From Stercorarius parasiticus (Eukaryota > Chordata > Aves > Charadriiformes > Stercorariidae), in assembly GCA_013396915.1 (NCBI GenBank), contig VWZL01000008.1, forward strand, positions 1-64,000: a stretch of 64,000 bases of DNA, read 5' to 3'. Every line of letters begins with the position of its first letter. Positions within the stretch are counted from its first letter, which is position 1. A program made the translations under genes and the position numbers. This document shows, piece by piece, positions 11,260-21,999 of this stretch. Below the pieces are notes generated by a model. It saw nothing but the letters and a program-made list of their open reading frames with translations. It made no database searches and was not told the DNA's origin.

Positions 11260-14200
11260 GAAAAGCTTGTCAAGAAATATTTTTCCTTTTGATTAACAAT
11301 CTTTCCGGAAGCTGTTAAAAAATGCCCAGTAAGTTGGTTTATTCAAGTAGTTCTATTCTTGTTGATCATTAAAGAATTTTCCTTCTAGAGTTAGTACAAA
11401 AGATAAAATAAATTACACTTAAAATTGGTGACTGGCCTTCCTGAGCTGTCATCTATTCCTCTGCTGTATTGCAAAGATTCTCCTTCCTCTACTTTCTTTT
11501 AAAAAATCTTGAATATGCACTTTGCAGCTGCAAATACTTCCAATATTTTTAACACAATAATGAAATAGTTTTTGCAACAGTTAGCTCAAGAAACCGTAAT
11601 ACAGGAAACCAACTTGATGAAATATAGCTGGTTTTTTCCCCTCCAAACCTAATCTACAATTATTTTGCTTATAATTCTTTTATTTAAAATAAATAGTAAT
11701 ATATTTTTGTCATATCAGTTTCAATATAATACCAAAAGCTTTTTCTCAATTCTGTTAGAATAATTACCCTAATAAATGTTCCTAACTACAAGCTGAAATA
11801 ACTTCTTCACACATATATAAGAGCCATTAAGAACATGCTCGAACACATGATAACATGCTGTAATTTTCACTTGGAAACGGCTTGGTTCTAAAAGCAATTA
11901 TACACTTATTTCATTTATATGTATAAGTCCATTTGTGAATAGTTTGATTCTGAATGCAGTTATACACTTATTCCATTAGAGAAACTACTTGAATATAAAG
12001 CCAGGAAAAGAGTAAGTGGCTAGCCCTAAAATTTTAAAATTAGTTCTTAATTCTGTTAGACAGAATGCAATAATAGACTAGAGTAAATGCACATTTTGTC
12101 CAGTGGGTTCACTAAGCAAGGCACAGAACACATACAGAAAGACTGATAAAGCTGTACACGTACCCTCTGCAGAATATTGTCTGGGTTTTGCTATATATTG
12201 TACAACATTCATGAGGGATTAGAATTACTAGAGATTCAATTCTGACCCCATGAATCTGACTTCACCCATGTGTTGAATGGTCAACTAGTTGTACCTTAAA
12301 GAAAGGTGGGTTTTTTTCTCTCAATTGTAACTTAATCAGAACATTAAATGACCCTTTAAATTTACAAAAAGTCATAATCTGGATTCCTCCTTAGTTTATG
12401 CCTTTCTGCTCTGTTACCTGACTCTTACAATAGTATATAGAACAAAACTCACAGCAGTAGCAAGGCACAGTGAGATGATTTAGGAATAGAATTTGGATTC
12501 ATGTCTGAATTATTTTGGTTTTATGAGTTTAATTCTGGCTTCTATAGCCTTTGCAAATACTTCTGGGGTAGCTGCACTTCATGAATTTGTCAGATTCCAA
12601 TTTCAATTACAATGCTATCACATTGGCATAATTTCCCAGATGCTAGAGGAGTTATTTACATTAATATTAGTTTAGTAAGAATTGGTACAACAGCTATTCT
12701 GGAACTGTATTCTAAAATGCCTTATGCCTGTCAGCTAATTAAGTCTTTGAAGGCTTATATTTTTAACGTAATAGGCACTAAAACATGTATTTATACAGAT
12801 ATATTATATGTATGTGTTTATTTTTTTTAATTCTTACATTATAGAAGCTTATTCAGGCACTTGCAGATTATTGACTGCTGCTATTCCTCTTCTCTTGTGT
12901 TCCCACAGAATTATAGAATGAATTTTAACAATAAATGGTTATCATGATAAAAAGGAACCTACTGCAGGCTTTTCATTAGTGTTATTTGCCATGAGAGAGA
13001 TGGCAGTAGAAAATAATGTAATGACAAACAATCCTTTAGTCGTAAGAGGAGGACTCCATTACGTTCTAGATGTTATCTGTCATTAACGTCAATGATTAAA
13101 ACATTTCTTCACAATGCATATGTCTTTAATTATTTTTGGGGGGATTTATTTTTAAAAAACATCCCCAATAAAGATATGCAAATGTCACTGGAACCAGAAA
13201 AAGCAGAGACAGAGACTTATGTGGCACACACTACAATTGAAGACCAGTTTGTGAAAGATGGTGACCCCACTCAGAAGAGAACACAACTGTTGCTCTGAGA
13301 TAGTAAACCATACACAAGACGGAGAGAACGGGAAAAAGTCTTCCACAATCTAAACTTTTAACATTTTCAGTGTACTAAAATTGCCTCTGAAAACTGAGTG
13401 ATACATCAGCTCTGTACAAAACTCTCTGGAATTTACAAATGTAAGAAAAGTGTTGCAAGATTTCATTATTAGTATTTCCCAAGTTATCAGAGAGGCTCAT
13501 CAGGCTGCTTAAGTCCTTTTTTAAAGTACTTATGAGTTGGCCATCATTCCACAGGCGTTCTTCAGGAAGAATTTGTTAGATTTTTCTCAAGGTACTTCAT
13601 TTTTTTTCTCAAACTTATAGTACAACAGATATGGCAATTAATTAAAGGTTCACAGGAAGCTATAACCAGTGATTGCACATTTAGGTGACAACAGAAATTT
13701 GATAGGATAAAACCTGACCTTGTAACTAAGATCCCAATTTTCATACAGGGACTCACTGGTCTAAACAGTGTTTCTAACAAGCATCTTTTTCTCATGTCCC
13801 TTTTCTGCAATTTATTGCTCTCACATAGCCAGCTAAAAACTATGGCCTCTCTAGGTTCAGAACATTATAAAGCTTTTTCCAAAAAATGCATGCAAGCAGT
13901 TGAGGCCTTCTGTGCCTCTATTTTCACAAGCTTCTATAGTAAAGGAAGAGCTCAATTTCCATCCTAACATTTGTCCTGACATCTTTGTTTGAAATAATTC
14001 CTGGCAGCTTGACAGGACTGGCAGGCCAGTGCTCGGCAGCACTGATTTTCATTTCCAGTCCCTTGAAACACATTGAAATGTAAGTGCCACATGTCCAATC
14101 ATGTCGTCTTTAAGGGCTATTTAAATGAGCCCTCTGAGGTAAGAAAGTATTTGTAATGACTACATATTCATTTGGACACAGATGTAATCAGGGTCTTAAA

Positions 14201-14370
14201 AATACAATCTGCTTATCTACCAAAAGGACTGACCATGGAGACTTTTATCATTTTTTTTTTTACTACAGCAGTCTGAGCAATATTCAGAAATATTAGTTTT
14301 CTGGAGAAAAATACATTTGTATAAAAGCAATTGCTTTTTTTTTGTTCAAAACTGTATAAGTTCACAAACA
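11260..14370. other. AT-rich sequence, nothing recognised
   Basis: No repeat family, RNA gene or persuasive coding frame was seen. The segment around 13980-14150 is slightly less AT-rich and has few low-complexity runs. It could be constrained non-coding sequence, but nothing specific supports this. Confidence 0.5.
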
Positions 14371-14375
14371 TTCAC

Positions 14376-14456
14376 CTTCTCCTTCTTGGGTCCTTGGGAG
14401 TACTTGCAGAAGACAACTGGCTTATCAAATTTATTCTCCAGGCAAAAAGTAAAGAT
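14376..14456 (-). CDS. Possible coding exon of an unidentified gene (27 codons)
   Basis: On the minus strand an 81-base segment is open from ATC at 14456 to AAG at 14376 and is followed by a good donor, AGAAG|GTGAATG. It is preceded by CAAAG, with a T-rich tract about 22 bases further upstream. The reading contains CLENKFDKPVVFCKYSQGP and ends KKEK; amino-acid use looks protein-like. The exon would start and end in phase 0. I do not recognise the protein, and the frame is short enough to be open by chance. If real it would be a downstream exon of the gene suggested by the segments at 34.5-42.7 kb, but the phase does not join directly to the 20154-20204 candidate, so another exon would be needed between them. 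Confidence 0.27.
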
Positions 14457-14483
14457 CTTTGCATCATTATCATCATCATGAAA

Positions 14484-14520
14484 AAAAATATTTAAAAAAC
14501 AAAAAATAAAATAAAATAAG
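14484..14520. repeat. A-rich low-complexity run
   Basis: A run of A with scattered T and C (AAAATAAAATAAAATAAG near its end). Low complexity only. On the minus strand it supplies the T-rich tract upstream of the exon candidate at 14376-14456. Confidence 0.7.
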
Positions 14521-14529
14521 CATATTCGA

Positions 14530-17440
14530 GAATAATAAACAGTGCAAAATTTATGAAAATATATCTTATTTAAACTGAAATGTTGTTTTTATCCAGAAAT
14601 GCACTCAAACTGCTTAAAGGTCTTATTTACCACCATCTATTGCATTATTCATCAAATAATGACAGCATAACTTCGTTTTGTACAAATGTCAAACAATGTA
14701 AATTCTTCTTTTCTTTCAGCTTTACTACAGCTTTTTTTTGTTGGAATAACTGGTGCTGAAGAGTTTTTGGCATGAACATACATTTTTTATAAACCTATCC
14801 ATATCAAATTAATCTCAATAAATGAAATTAAATAGATTAAACTGTAATATGGATGCACTTAAAACATTTTTTGTATGTCAAAAACAAACTCCGATTCTAG
14901 TTAAAGGCAAGGAAAACCCATTGTTTAACATTTAAGAGCCACACTAGACTCTAAAATTCATCAGTAGATCTATAACAACCATATAAGACACACAATACAC
15001 ACCTAAGCCAAAGTACTGGTACAGTAGTATTCTTTTTTTGTGCTGTGAGAATGTGAATAATCAACTGAAGAATCTTATAGACAGCCACTGCTGTGAAGTT
15101 TAATGAAGTTTCATCTTTGGATCAGAATCATCAAAGCTCCAGGACAAAGCATCAGGGCTCCAGGAGTGCTGTAATACGGATGTTCAAAATCACATCTTTT
15201 TATAGATTGCATACTGAGGAAAACACTTAAATCACTGAGGTGTTTTTCAAAACCTTGATCAGAATTTCTAAGGGATCTGTAGCAATGGGTACCACTTTCT
15301 TTAATGGGTTCTAAATCCAGCCTCAGGGGCTGACATTTGGAGATCTTTTCTTCTTCCTACTCTGCCAGGCTGTCCTTCGGTACTGATGTGTATTATGAGG
15401 ATTGTTTTCTGAGCATGATACCCAGGCCTCTGATTTAGTTGAATGCTTAGATTTCTTTGTCCTCTGATGTGTTCAGTCACAAGATGAATTCTTGAGGAAC
15501 AGCCATTTGTCACAGCTGTTACTGTACTGGAGATACCAGCTTTAAGGATACCTTAGTGCTCCCACTATCCCCTATCTGTACAAGCAGTGCTGGCAGACAG
15601 CACGTTGATAATTCCTGGGTCCTCAGCCCCACAACTCACATGTGATTAACAAGGTCTACAACCAAGTGTCCCCATGTGCCAGCGTTGGTCTCAGAACTTG
15701 TGTTTGTCCTCTGGAGCATGGTGACCCCACTGCTGACTCCCCTGTGTGTGGTCCTGGTCATGTAGATCCAACTGCAGAGCCACGGGTACCAGATTCAATA
15801 TGCAGCTGCTTCCAACACAAAATCATCAGTGACAATTTTATCACAGTCTTAGGGCAGAAAATAGGTTTCTTCTACACAGACCCATGATCTGATTGTTTTC
15901 AATACACAGTGTGTGGGAGTTTCATCCCATGCATCTTTCCGGAGAGCAGCAGTGGAAAGTTTTAATAGGCTTTCTCTGTCACTAAGGCAACTCTGTTTCA
16001 AGCCTCCATGGAAATACTTTGGTGCCTATCTCTTAAAACAGCTGTCATATTCTTTTGGGCTTTCCTCTGTGACTATTTTCCATAATTGTCTTTATTATTA
16101 AATTTAAAGTCAGTGGCCATTTATTTTGAGATACTGAGATATTTTGTGATTTCCCAGAAGTGATGCAAACAGGTCAGGCATATCTTTCACATTTATCACT
16201 AGATCCATAAATTAGAAAACATCTTTTACAATACTCTGTCAATTTTTCTGTATGTTAGAAAATGGAAATCGCTGTTTGTCGATTAGCAATTGTACCATTC
16301 CTTATCAGTGCAGTAACTTCACTTGCAAGGATTATTTTGAGATGTTCTGTTAGCCTTGGAGATTGACATTTCAAGTTTTAGGCCGTAACTGTGTGTCACC
16401 TGTTCTGGTACTTTCTACTGTTTTCCTAATTGATTCATTGACATATTTAGATTAGATTCTATACATAGAATCACTTGCTGAAACAATTTTTCCACAACTT
16501 TTATCCATAAATAAATTTTGTGACTGTTAACGAGGTTACCCAGATTTTCTTCAGCACTAAATACACTCTTCTATTTACAAGCAATGGAAGTCTTCTCTTG
16601 ACTCAAGTTTCTTACGTTTGTCTTGAGTATTACTGAATAATTTGTTACTCTGTATGTTTTAATACTATTAAAACAGGGGAGGAGGTGGTTTCAAGTGAAA
16701 ATATTTTATTTTAGGTCTTGCACAACTTTTTTAGTTATCTGTCTTCCATCGCTTCCTTAAATATTTCTTCCTTGTTTTCTACTGTTGTTTTTGTCAAGAA
16801 TGGCTTTAGGTTTCATTGTTATAAGAACTATAACCTAAGTATCCTCTTGCACACAAACTGCTAATATTTCTGAGGGAATAACTTGAACAGTTTTACCGAG
16901 ATTTACTGTGATTTGCTATGATTGCCATTGCTCATTAGGCCATAGCTGATACTAGCTGGAAAGTCTCCAGGTCAGAGCTGTGTGTTCAAATGGGTGCTTA
17001 TCAAACTTTTCTCCTACTTTAACACAGCTTTGAGAACTTAATATGGGATTTTGATATCCAACTGCTTTCTGATCAACTACTTGTGTTAATCTGCTCATTT
17101 TCTTTGTTTTCAAGTCTGAGAGTATCAGCTTCTGTTTTCACATTTGTGATGTTTTCAGAAGTTTCAGATTTTTTATTAATTTAGTCATAAGTTGTTACAA
17201 CTTTTCCATATTGTTATTTACTTCTGTTTTTATATGGGGGCCATTACCACTAACTAAGATTCCTTGGTGTTAATGCCCTACAGGTGAGGAAAGTTTATAT
17301 GAAATAAATTGCACTCAGCTTAATTATAGGGCCTGGAAATGAAGAAGGCTTGGGAGAGGGAAACTAAATCAAACTACCAAGCACTGAAAGAGGAAGTTAT
17401 TTTGTAGGTTTGGATAGTCTTGTGTAATGTAGAACTTCAT
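14530..17440. other. AT-rich sequence with a small GC-richer patch
   Basis: No gene is recognised. A patch at about 15590-15800 is richer in G and C than its surroundings, with words such as GGTGACCCCACTGCTGAC. It may be a remnant of an interspersed element, possibly LTR-derived, but I found no terminal motifs or coding remnants to prove it. The rest is ordinary AT-rich DNA. Confidence 0.45.
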
Positions 17441-18419
17441 TTCTTTTGTCTTAGTTCTAAAGAAAAGAAAAAAAAAATAGAAATCATAAATGTTAAAGAA
17501 GTTGTGTTTAAGGAATACAATAGATTGATACCAAGAAAGGAAGTAACTTGTAAATCAGAAATTCAGGGATTTAATGAAGAAACAATTACCCAGCTGGTAG
17601 AAAGGGTGAAATAGTACTAAAATCAGTTGTACTGTGCTATTTACCCACATTCTAGACAGTGAAACAAAAGGTTAATAAACAGTAAACAAGCTTTCTTGTC
17701 ACAGACAATTCAGATCAGATTCATAATATCCATACATTCACAAAACTAACATTTTTAATGCTAGTTTCATTTTTCTGTCTTGAAAAGCCGCTTTTCAGAA
17801 ACATTGATCATCTAACAACAATTGGAGTTTCTATTTATATTTTTACACTGTAGAAGTATGTTAACTATTTTTCAAAATGACCATTTTAAAAAGTAGGGTT
17901 ACATACAGATAGATATTGCTTGGGATTACTTTATGAGAAATGAGTTTTTCCTGTAAATCTGACAATTACATCCCCTGGTTAGAGCACACTACACTTTTTC
18001 TGCCAACAATCTGTTTGAAAGTCCTTGAACATGATCACTTACTTGCCATTTCATATTTAGATCAAATGAAAACTGAGCTTGAGCTGTGCTTGAAATTTGT
18101 AATTTATTATTTGAAAACTTTGAGCTTTGATAGTCAAAGAACCTTGACCTTGTGTTGTCAGGGTTTTAAAAGTAATAGGAATGTATATTTCCAGGATTTA
18201 CTGTATTTTGAGTGATTAAAGATGAGTTACAAATACAGAAAATAAATTGCAAGTGATAGCTACATTAACACACTACGATTCTTTCCTGTAGCCTAATGGG
18301 CTGTTTAAGAAAATATGATGAGCAAATAGATCAAAAATATTCCAAAAAATCACCTCTTTCCCTCTTATCTAGAGATCTAGAGTTACATTTATTTCTGTGT
18401 TTTTCAAATAAATAAATTC

Positions 18420-18475
18420 TCCTTTTGCATGGTCTTTTTTTACTGAAAAGAAAAAAAAAAAAAACAAAAACACAC
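18420..18475. repeat. Poly-A / A-rich run
   Basis: An A run of 15 bases interrupted by single C bases, followed by ACAAAAACACACAA. Low complexity, with no LINE or SINE body attached. Confidence 0.7.
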
Positions 18476-18950
18476 AATAAACACCAAAACAACAAAATGT
18501 CTCTGAAGTCCAACTGAGGTCCACATAATCTAAATATCAGTGGTCATTTACAGAGTTCTTAGGTTTAAATAGGTGAAGTTTTGTTCACTGTTTTGAACAA
18601 ATTTCTAAATGAACAAACAGAACAAGAAAGAGAATAATCTTTAACTTAAGTACTTCAAAATCAAATTTATTTTTGAGAGTTAAAAATATTTTTTTTAAGC
18701 TTGTATTTAGTTTCAGCTGTAATTTTTTTTTACGTCTGTGTTATTTTGTTTAAATTGAACTTAAGAAAACAATGAATTTTTAAAGAGGTAATATACATGA
18801 ATGATATACATTTAGTAGTCATGCTACCTTTTTAGTAAACTGATTTTTGAAGTGTGAGAACTGCTTTGTGCTAGGGACTAGGAATGAGAAAAGCTCAAGA
18901 AGTAATGGAAAGCAATTCAGCTTCACAGTCTTGTGTCTACAATGCTTGGC

Positions 18951-18975
18951 TTTTGTTTTGTTTTGTTTTGTTTTG
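18951..18975. repeat. (TTTTG)5 microsatellite
   Basis: Five exact copies of TTTTG in a row, followed by a TTTTGA variant. A candidate polymorphic microsatellite. Confidence 0.95.
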
Positions 18976-20153
18976 ATTTCTTTTTTCTTTCAATTTTCCA
19001 TCTGTACAGTGTGCCACATGCAAAAGAAGACTCTTCACTGTTTTGCTGTAATCCAAAAAAAGTGAAGCATCACTCACTCTACAATTCTCTGATAATTTTT
19101 TTTAATCAAGTAAAGAGAAATTTCATCAACCCTACAGAATTACATGTACATATTATTCTATCCATATATAGAAATTCTCTATTAAAACTCAATCCATCAA
19201 CACATTTTTTTTCCTACAAAGGATGATGAACAAACATACATTTTTCAGACAGTACTGCTGCTCAATGAACAAAGGCAGAAATTTGTAAACTGAAGGAATG
19301 AGAGCTAGGAGCGGTCAGATTAAGATTCACTATTTTGTGTGAATTTTCAGGAAAAAATAAGTTCTTCATGAAGAATGTTTTTCTTTCCCATAATTTCTTT
19401 CTGATAAGCTTTATTTATTGCAAATAGGAATAAAAGACACATGAAGAAAGAAGGGTAAGCTTAAAACACTGTTTCTACTTGCATGTGTACAGTTCTTAAA
19501 GTATGCCAAAAGATCATGAAGAATTTCAAGGCTTTCATGGAGGTGTTCAACAGGTGGTTAGAGAAGTCCATTGATTCTTTTCAAAGCTGTATGGTACTGA
19601 CAATTCAAAAGGGTCACAAAATCAGTTTCTAGCATGCTTCTTCTAAATCAATATTCGGAACCAAAAATCTCCTGTTAGCATTTTCTGGATGACAGATGGT
19701 TGAAATGGTTATAGTCTTTAATTCTCATTTCCTAAATTTGTGATCTAAGAAACTCCAACCCTCTTCTTATGCTTTCTGTATGCTTTTCAATGCCTTGCCA
19801 TTTCTTACTCTTGATACTTCATAACACAATTTACTTTCATGAGAATGAAAGAACTGACATACTACATTAAATCAAAGTTTCACCCAACTTAGTATACCAT
19901 GTCTGACAGCATCAATTAATGTATGCTTAGGGAAAAGTACAGGGAACAAGGCAAGTATAACGTGATTTTCCCCTGCCAAACCTTTACAGTAGGATTATTT
20001 TAGTACAAGGAGATCAGTAACAATATTGAACACTCATACTTCCAGTCCACCTACCCTAAAAGCTAAACAGGAGTTTTCTTATTCACTTCAAAAGAGCAGA
20101 AAGTTTTAAAGTGAAACCAACACCTCATTAAAAACTTTAGAAAAATTACTTAC

Positions 20154-20204
20154 AAAAAGGTTCCCTGTCATAAGTAATCTTTAATTTTCTTCTTTCATGT
20201 TTCA
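20154..20204 (-). CDS. Possible small coding exon (51 bases)
   Basis: On the minus strand a T-rich tract ending GAATAG is followed by 51 bases and the donor GTAAGTAA. Only one frame is open, reading KHERRKLKITYDREPF after a split codon. The exon would start in phase 1 and end in phase 1, which fits directly after the candidate at 34498-34599 (ends in phase 1). The base before the donor is T rather than G, which weakens it. A 16-codon open frame is easily obtained by chance in this DNA, so it is worth listing only for its phase match and strong donor. Confidence 0.18.
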
Positions 20205-21469
20205 CTATTCAAAAAACAATAAATCATATAAAGATGAAGCAGTTACCCCTGAAATTTAGCCAGAGAAAAGCTGTTGAATGAGATAGTTAACCTAGCTAGT
20301 TAAATCCTGATTCTGAATTCACGACTCTATAAATCTGTAGCTATTCCAGCAGTGGTTAGCCGAATTAAATAAAAAAGTTTACCCATTTCAAATGTAGGCA
20401 ATACCTATTTCTCATTGCTTAATCTGATCCACTTTTTACTAACTGGCACATAAATAAACTCTTATATAAAACAGACTTACATTCAAATGCAGTGCTGTTC
20501 TTCATTTGGAATGAGTCTTTAATCTCTTTTCAACTATGAGAATTACTAGATGCAGCTGTATGAAATTTTGATTTCATGCGATGACAGAATTATATTGTTC
20601 CATTTTGCAATGAAAACTCCAAATATTAAAGCTCTCAGAAGCACATGCTTATATTTCATGTTGATTAAACATTGAATATAAACAAAGTTGAAATATTTTG
20701 TTTCATTTTTGAGGGGTTTGTTATATTACAGAAAATCAAAGCAACAAATTTCTGTGCTTCAATCCAATTGAAACAGGATATTTTCTTCTTTTCTGTTTCT
20801 CATTGTCTAATAGAAAACACTGTATTAGGAGCTCAACTTCTGGTGATTTCTCTTCTCTGTTTTTTTTCTCTCTCTTTTTCATTCCTATCTAAATACTACA
20901 AAGCCGGAGTCTGCTGTCCTTTACCACCTCACACAGAAGGAAAGAATTACTTCAGTCAGTGTCAAAAGTGTCAGAAAAAGGATGTGGAGGATAAACAGGC
21001 ATGGCTATTTGAGCAATGATGGTAAGGAATAATAGAGTAAGGAACTAAGACTGCAGACTAAATGAACAAGGAGCTCTGTTAGGAAATAAGGCACACAGGA
21101 GGGTTTGGGCTCATTTTGCAAATTGTCCGATAGACTCTGCACAAATACCTGGGGACTGTAAGTTTGTGTTTCAGTCAAAGTCTTTTTTCTCTTGCAGCAG
21201 CCAATGACTGGCCATCTTGGGAATGATTTCCTGACTGTTTGGAAAAGACTTTTCTGTGGTTAGGCAATAGCTCATTGCAATGGGCTGATTCAGCTTGAGA
21301 AAATTTTTATGCAAGGTTTAGAAAAACTTTGATGGAAATACTAAATTCCAGGAGATAAATTAAAACACTGAGAAAATCAGTGTGAGTTAAAAATAGGCAG
21401 TTCATACTGATGTGTAAGTGGATATCTTTACTTGAATAAAAATCAGATATTCTAGACAAAGGGAAAGTA

Positions 21470-21980
21470 CTGAAACCAATGGTTAGATTTGTCTTAAATC
21501 TGGCTAAAGAATTAAATATCTAATTAGGATTCTTAGTCAATGCTATCTTAATTGACTAATACATCATTCTGTTAACACTAATGGTAAATTAAATATGCTT
21601 GATCGATATTCAAACAATGAATTGTGGTTAATTGACATTGATCTTAATGGGCATTACCTTAAAATATTAGCTGATGTACATCCACAGCTGTAGGGATTAC
21701 ATATTACAATATTAAATTTCAGGTTATCATTTGCAAGAAAGCATTAGTAATTGTTAGTGAGCTTTCCTTATATATGAAGAGGAATTGCAACCAGTCATCC
21801 CAGAAAAGAAAATTAAATTATGCCCTTACAAGTAATTTATTCTTTTTCTCATTACGTTGCTTTTCCTTTTCTATTGAAGTGACTACTCTGAACAATTAAA
21901 GACTTCTAAATCATAATTTACCAACTTTGTTGAATTATGCTAATATGCAAAATGAATCAATTGAATTAATTAAGAGAAAC
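21470..21980. promoter_or_regulatory. Possible conserved regulatory block rich in TAAT and octamer-like sites
   Basis: The block has many TAAT/ATTA homeodomain cores (TCTAATTAGG near 21520, TTAATTGACTAAT near 21550, GGTTAATTGACATTG near 21625). Near its right end are two adjacent POU-like words, ATGCTAAT (21937-21944) and ATGCAAAAT (21945-21953). It lacks the homopolymer runs of the flanks. Such composition is seen in vertebrate developmental enhancers, but AT-rich DNA produces these cores often by chance. No conservation data were available. Confidence 0.2.
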
Positions 21981-21999
21981 AAATGCAGTAAAATGCAAA

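Noticed and set aside
20672..21019. 115-codon plus-strand open frame with a hydrophobic middle
   Set aside because: The hydrophobic part is encoded by the pyrimidine tract (TTTTTTTCTCTCTC). It is a composition effect, not a membrane protein.
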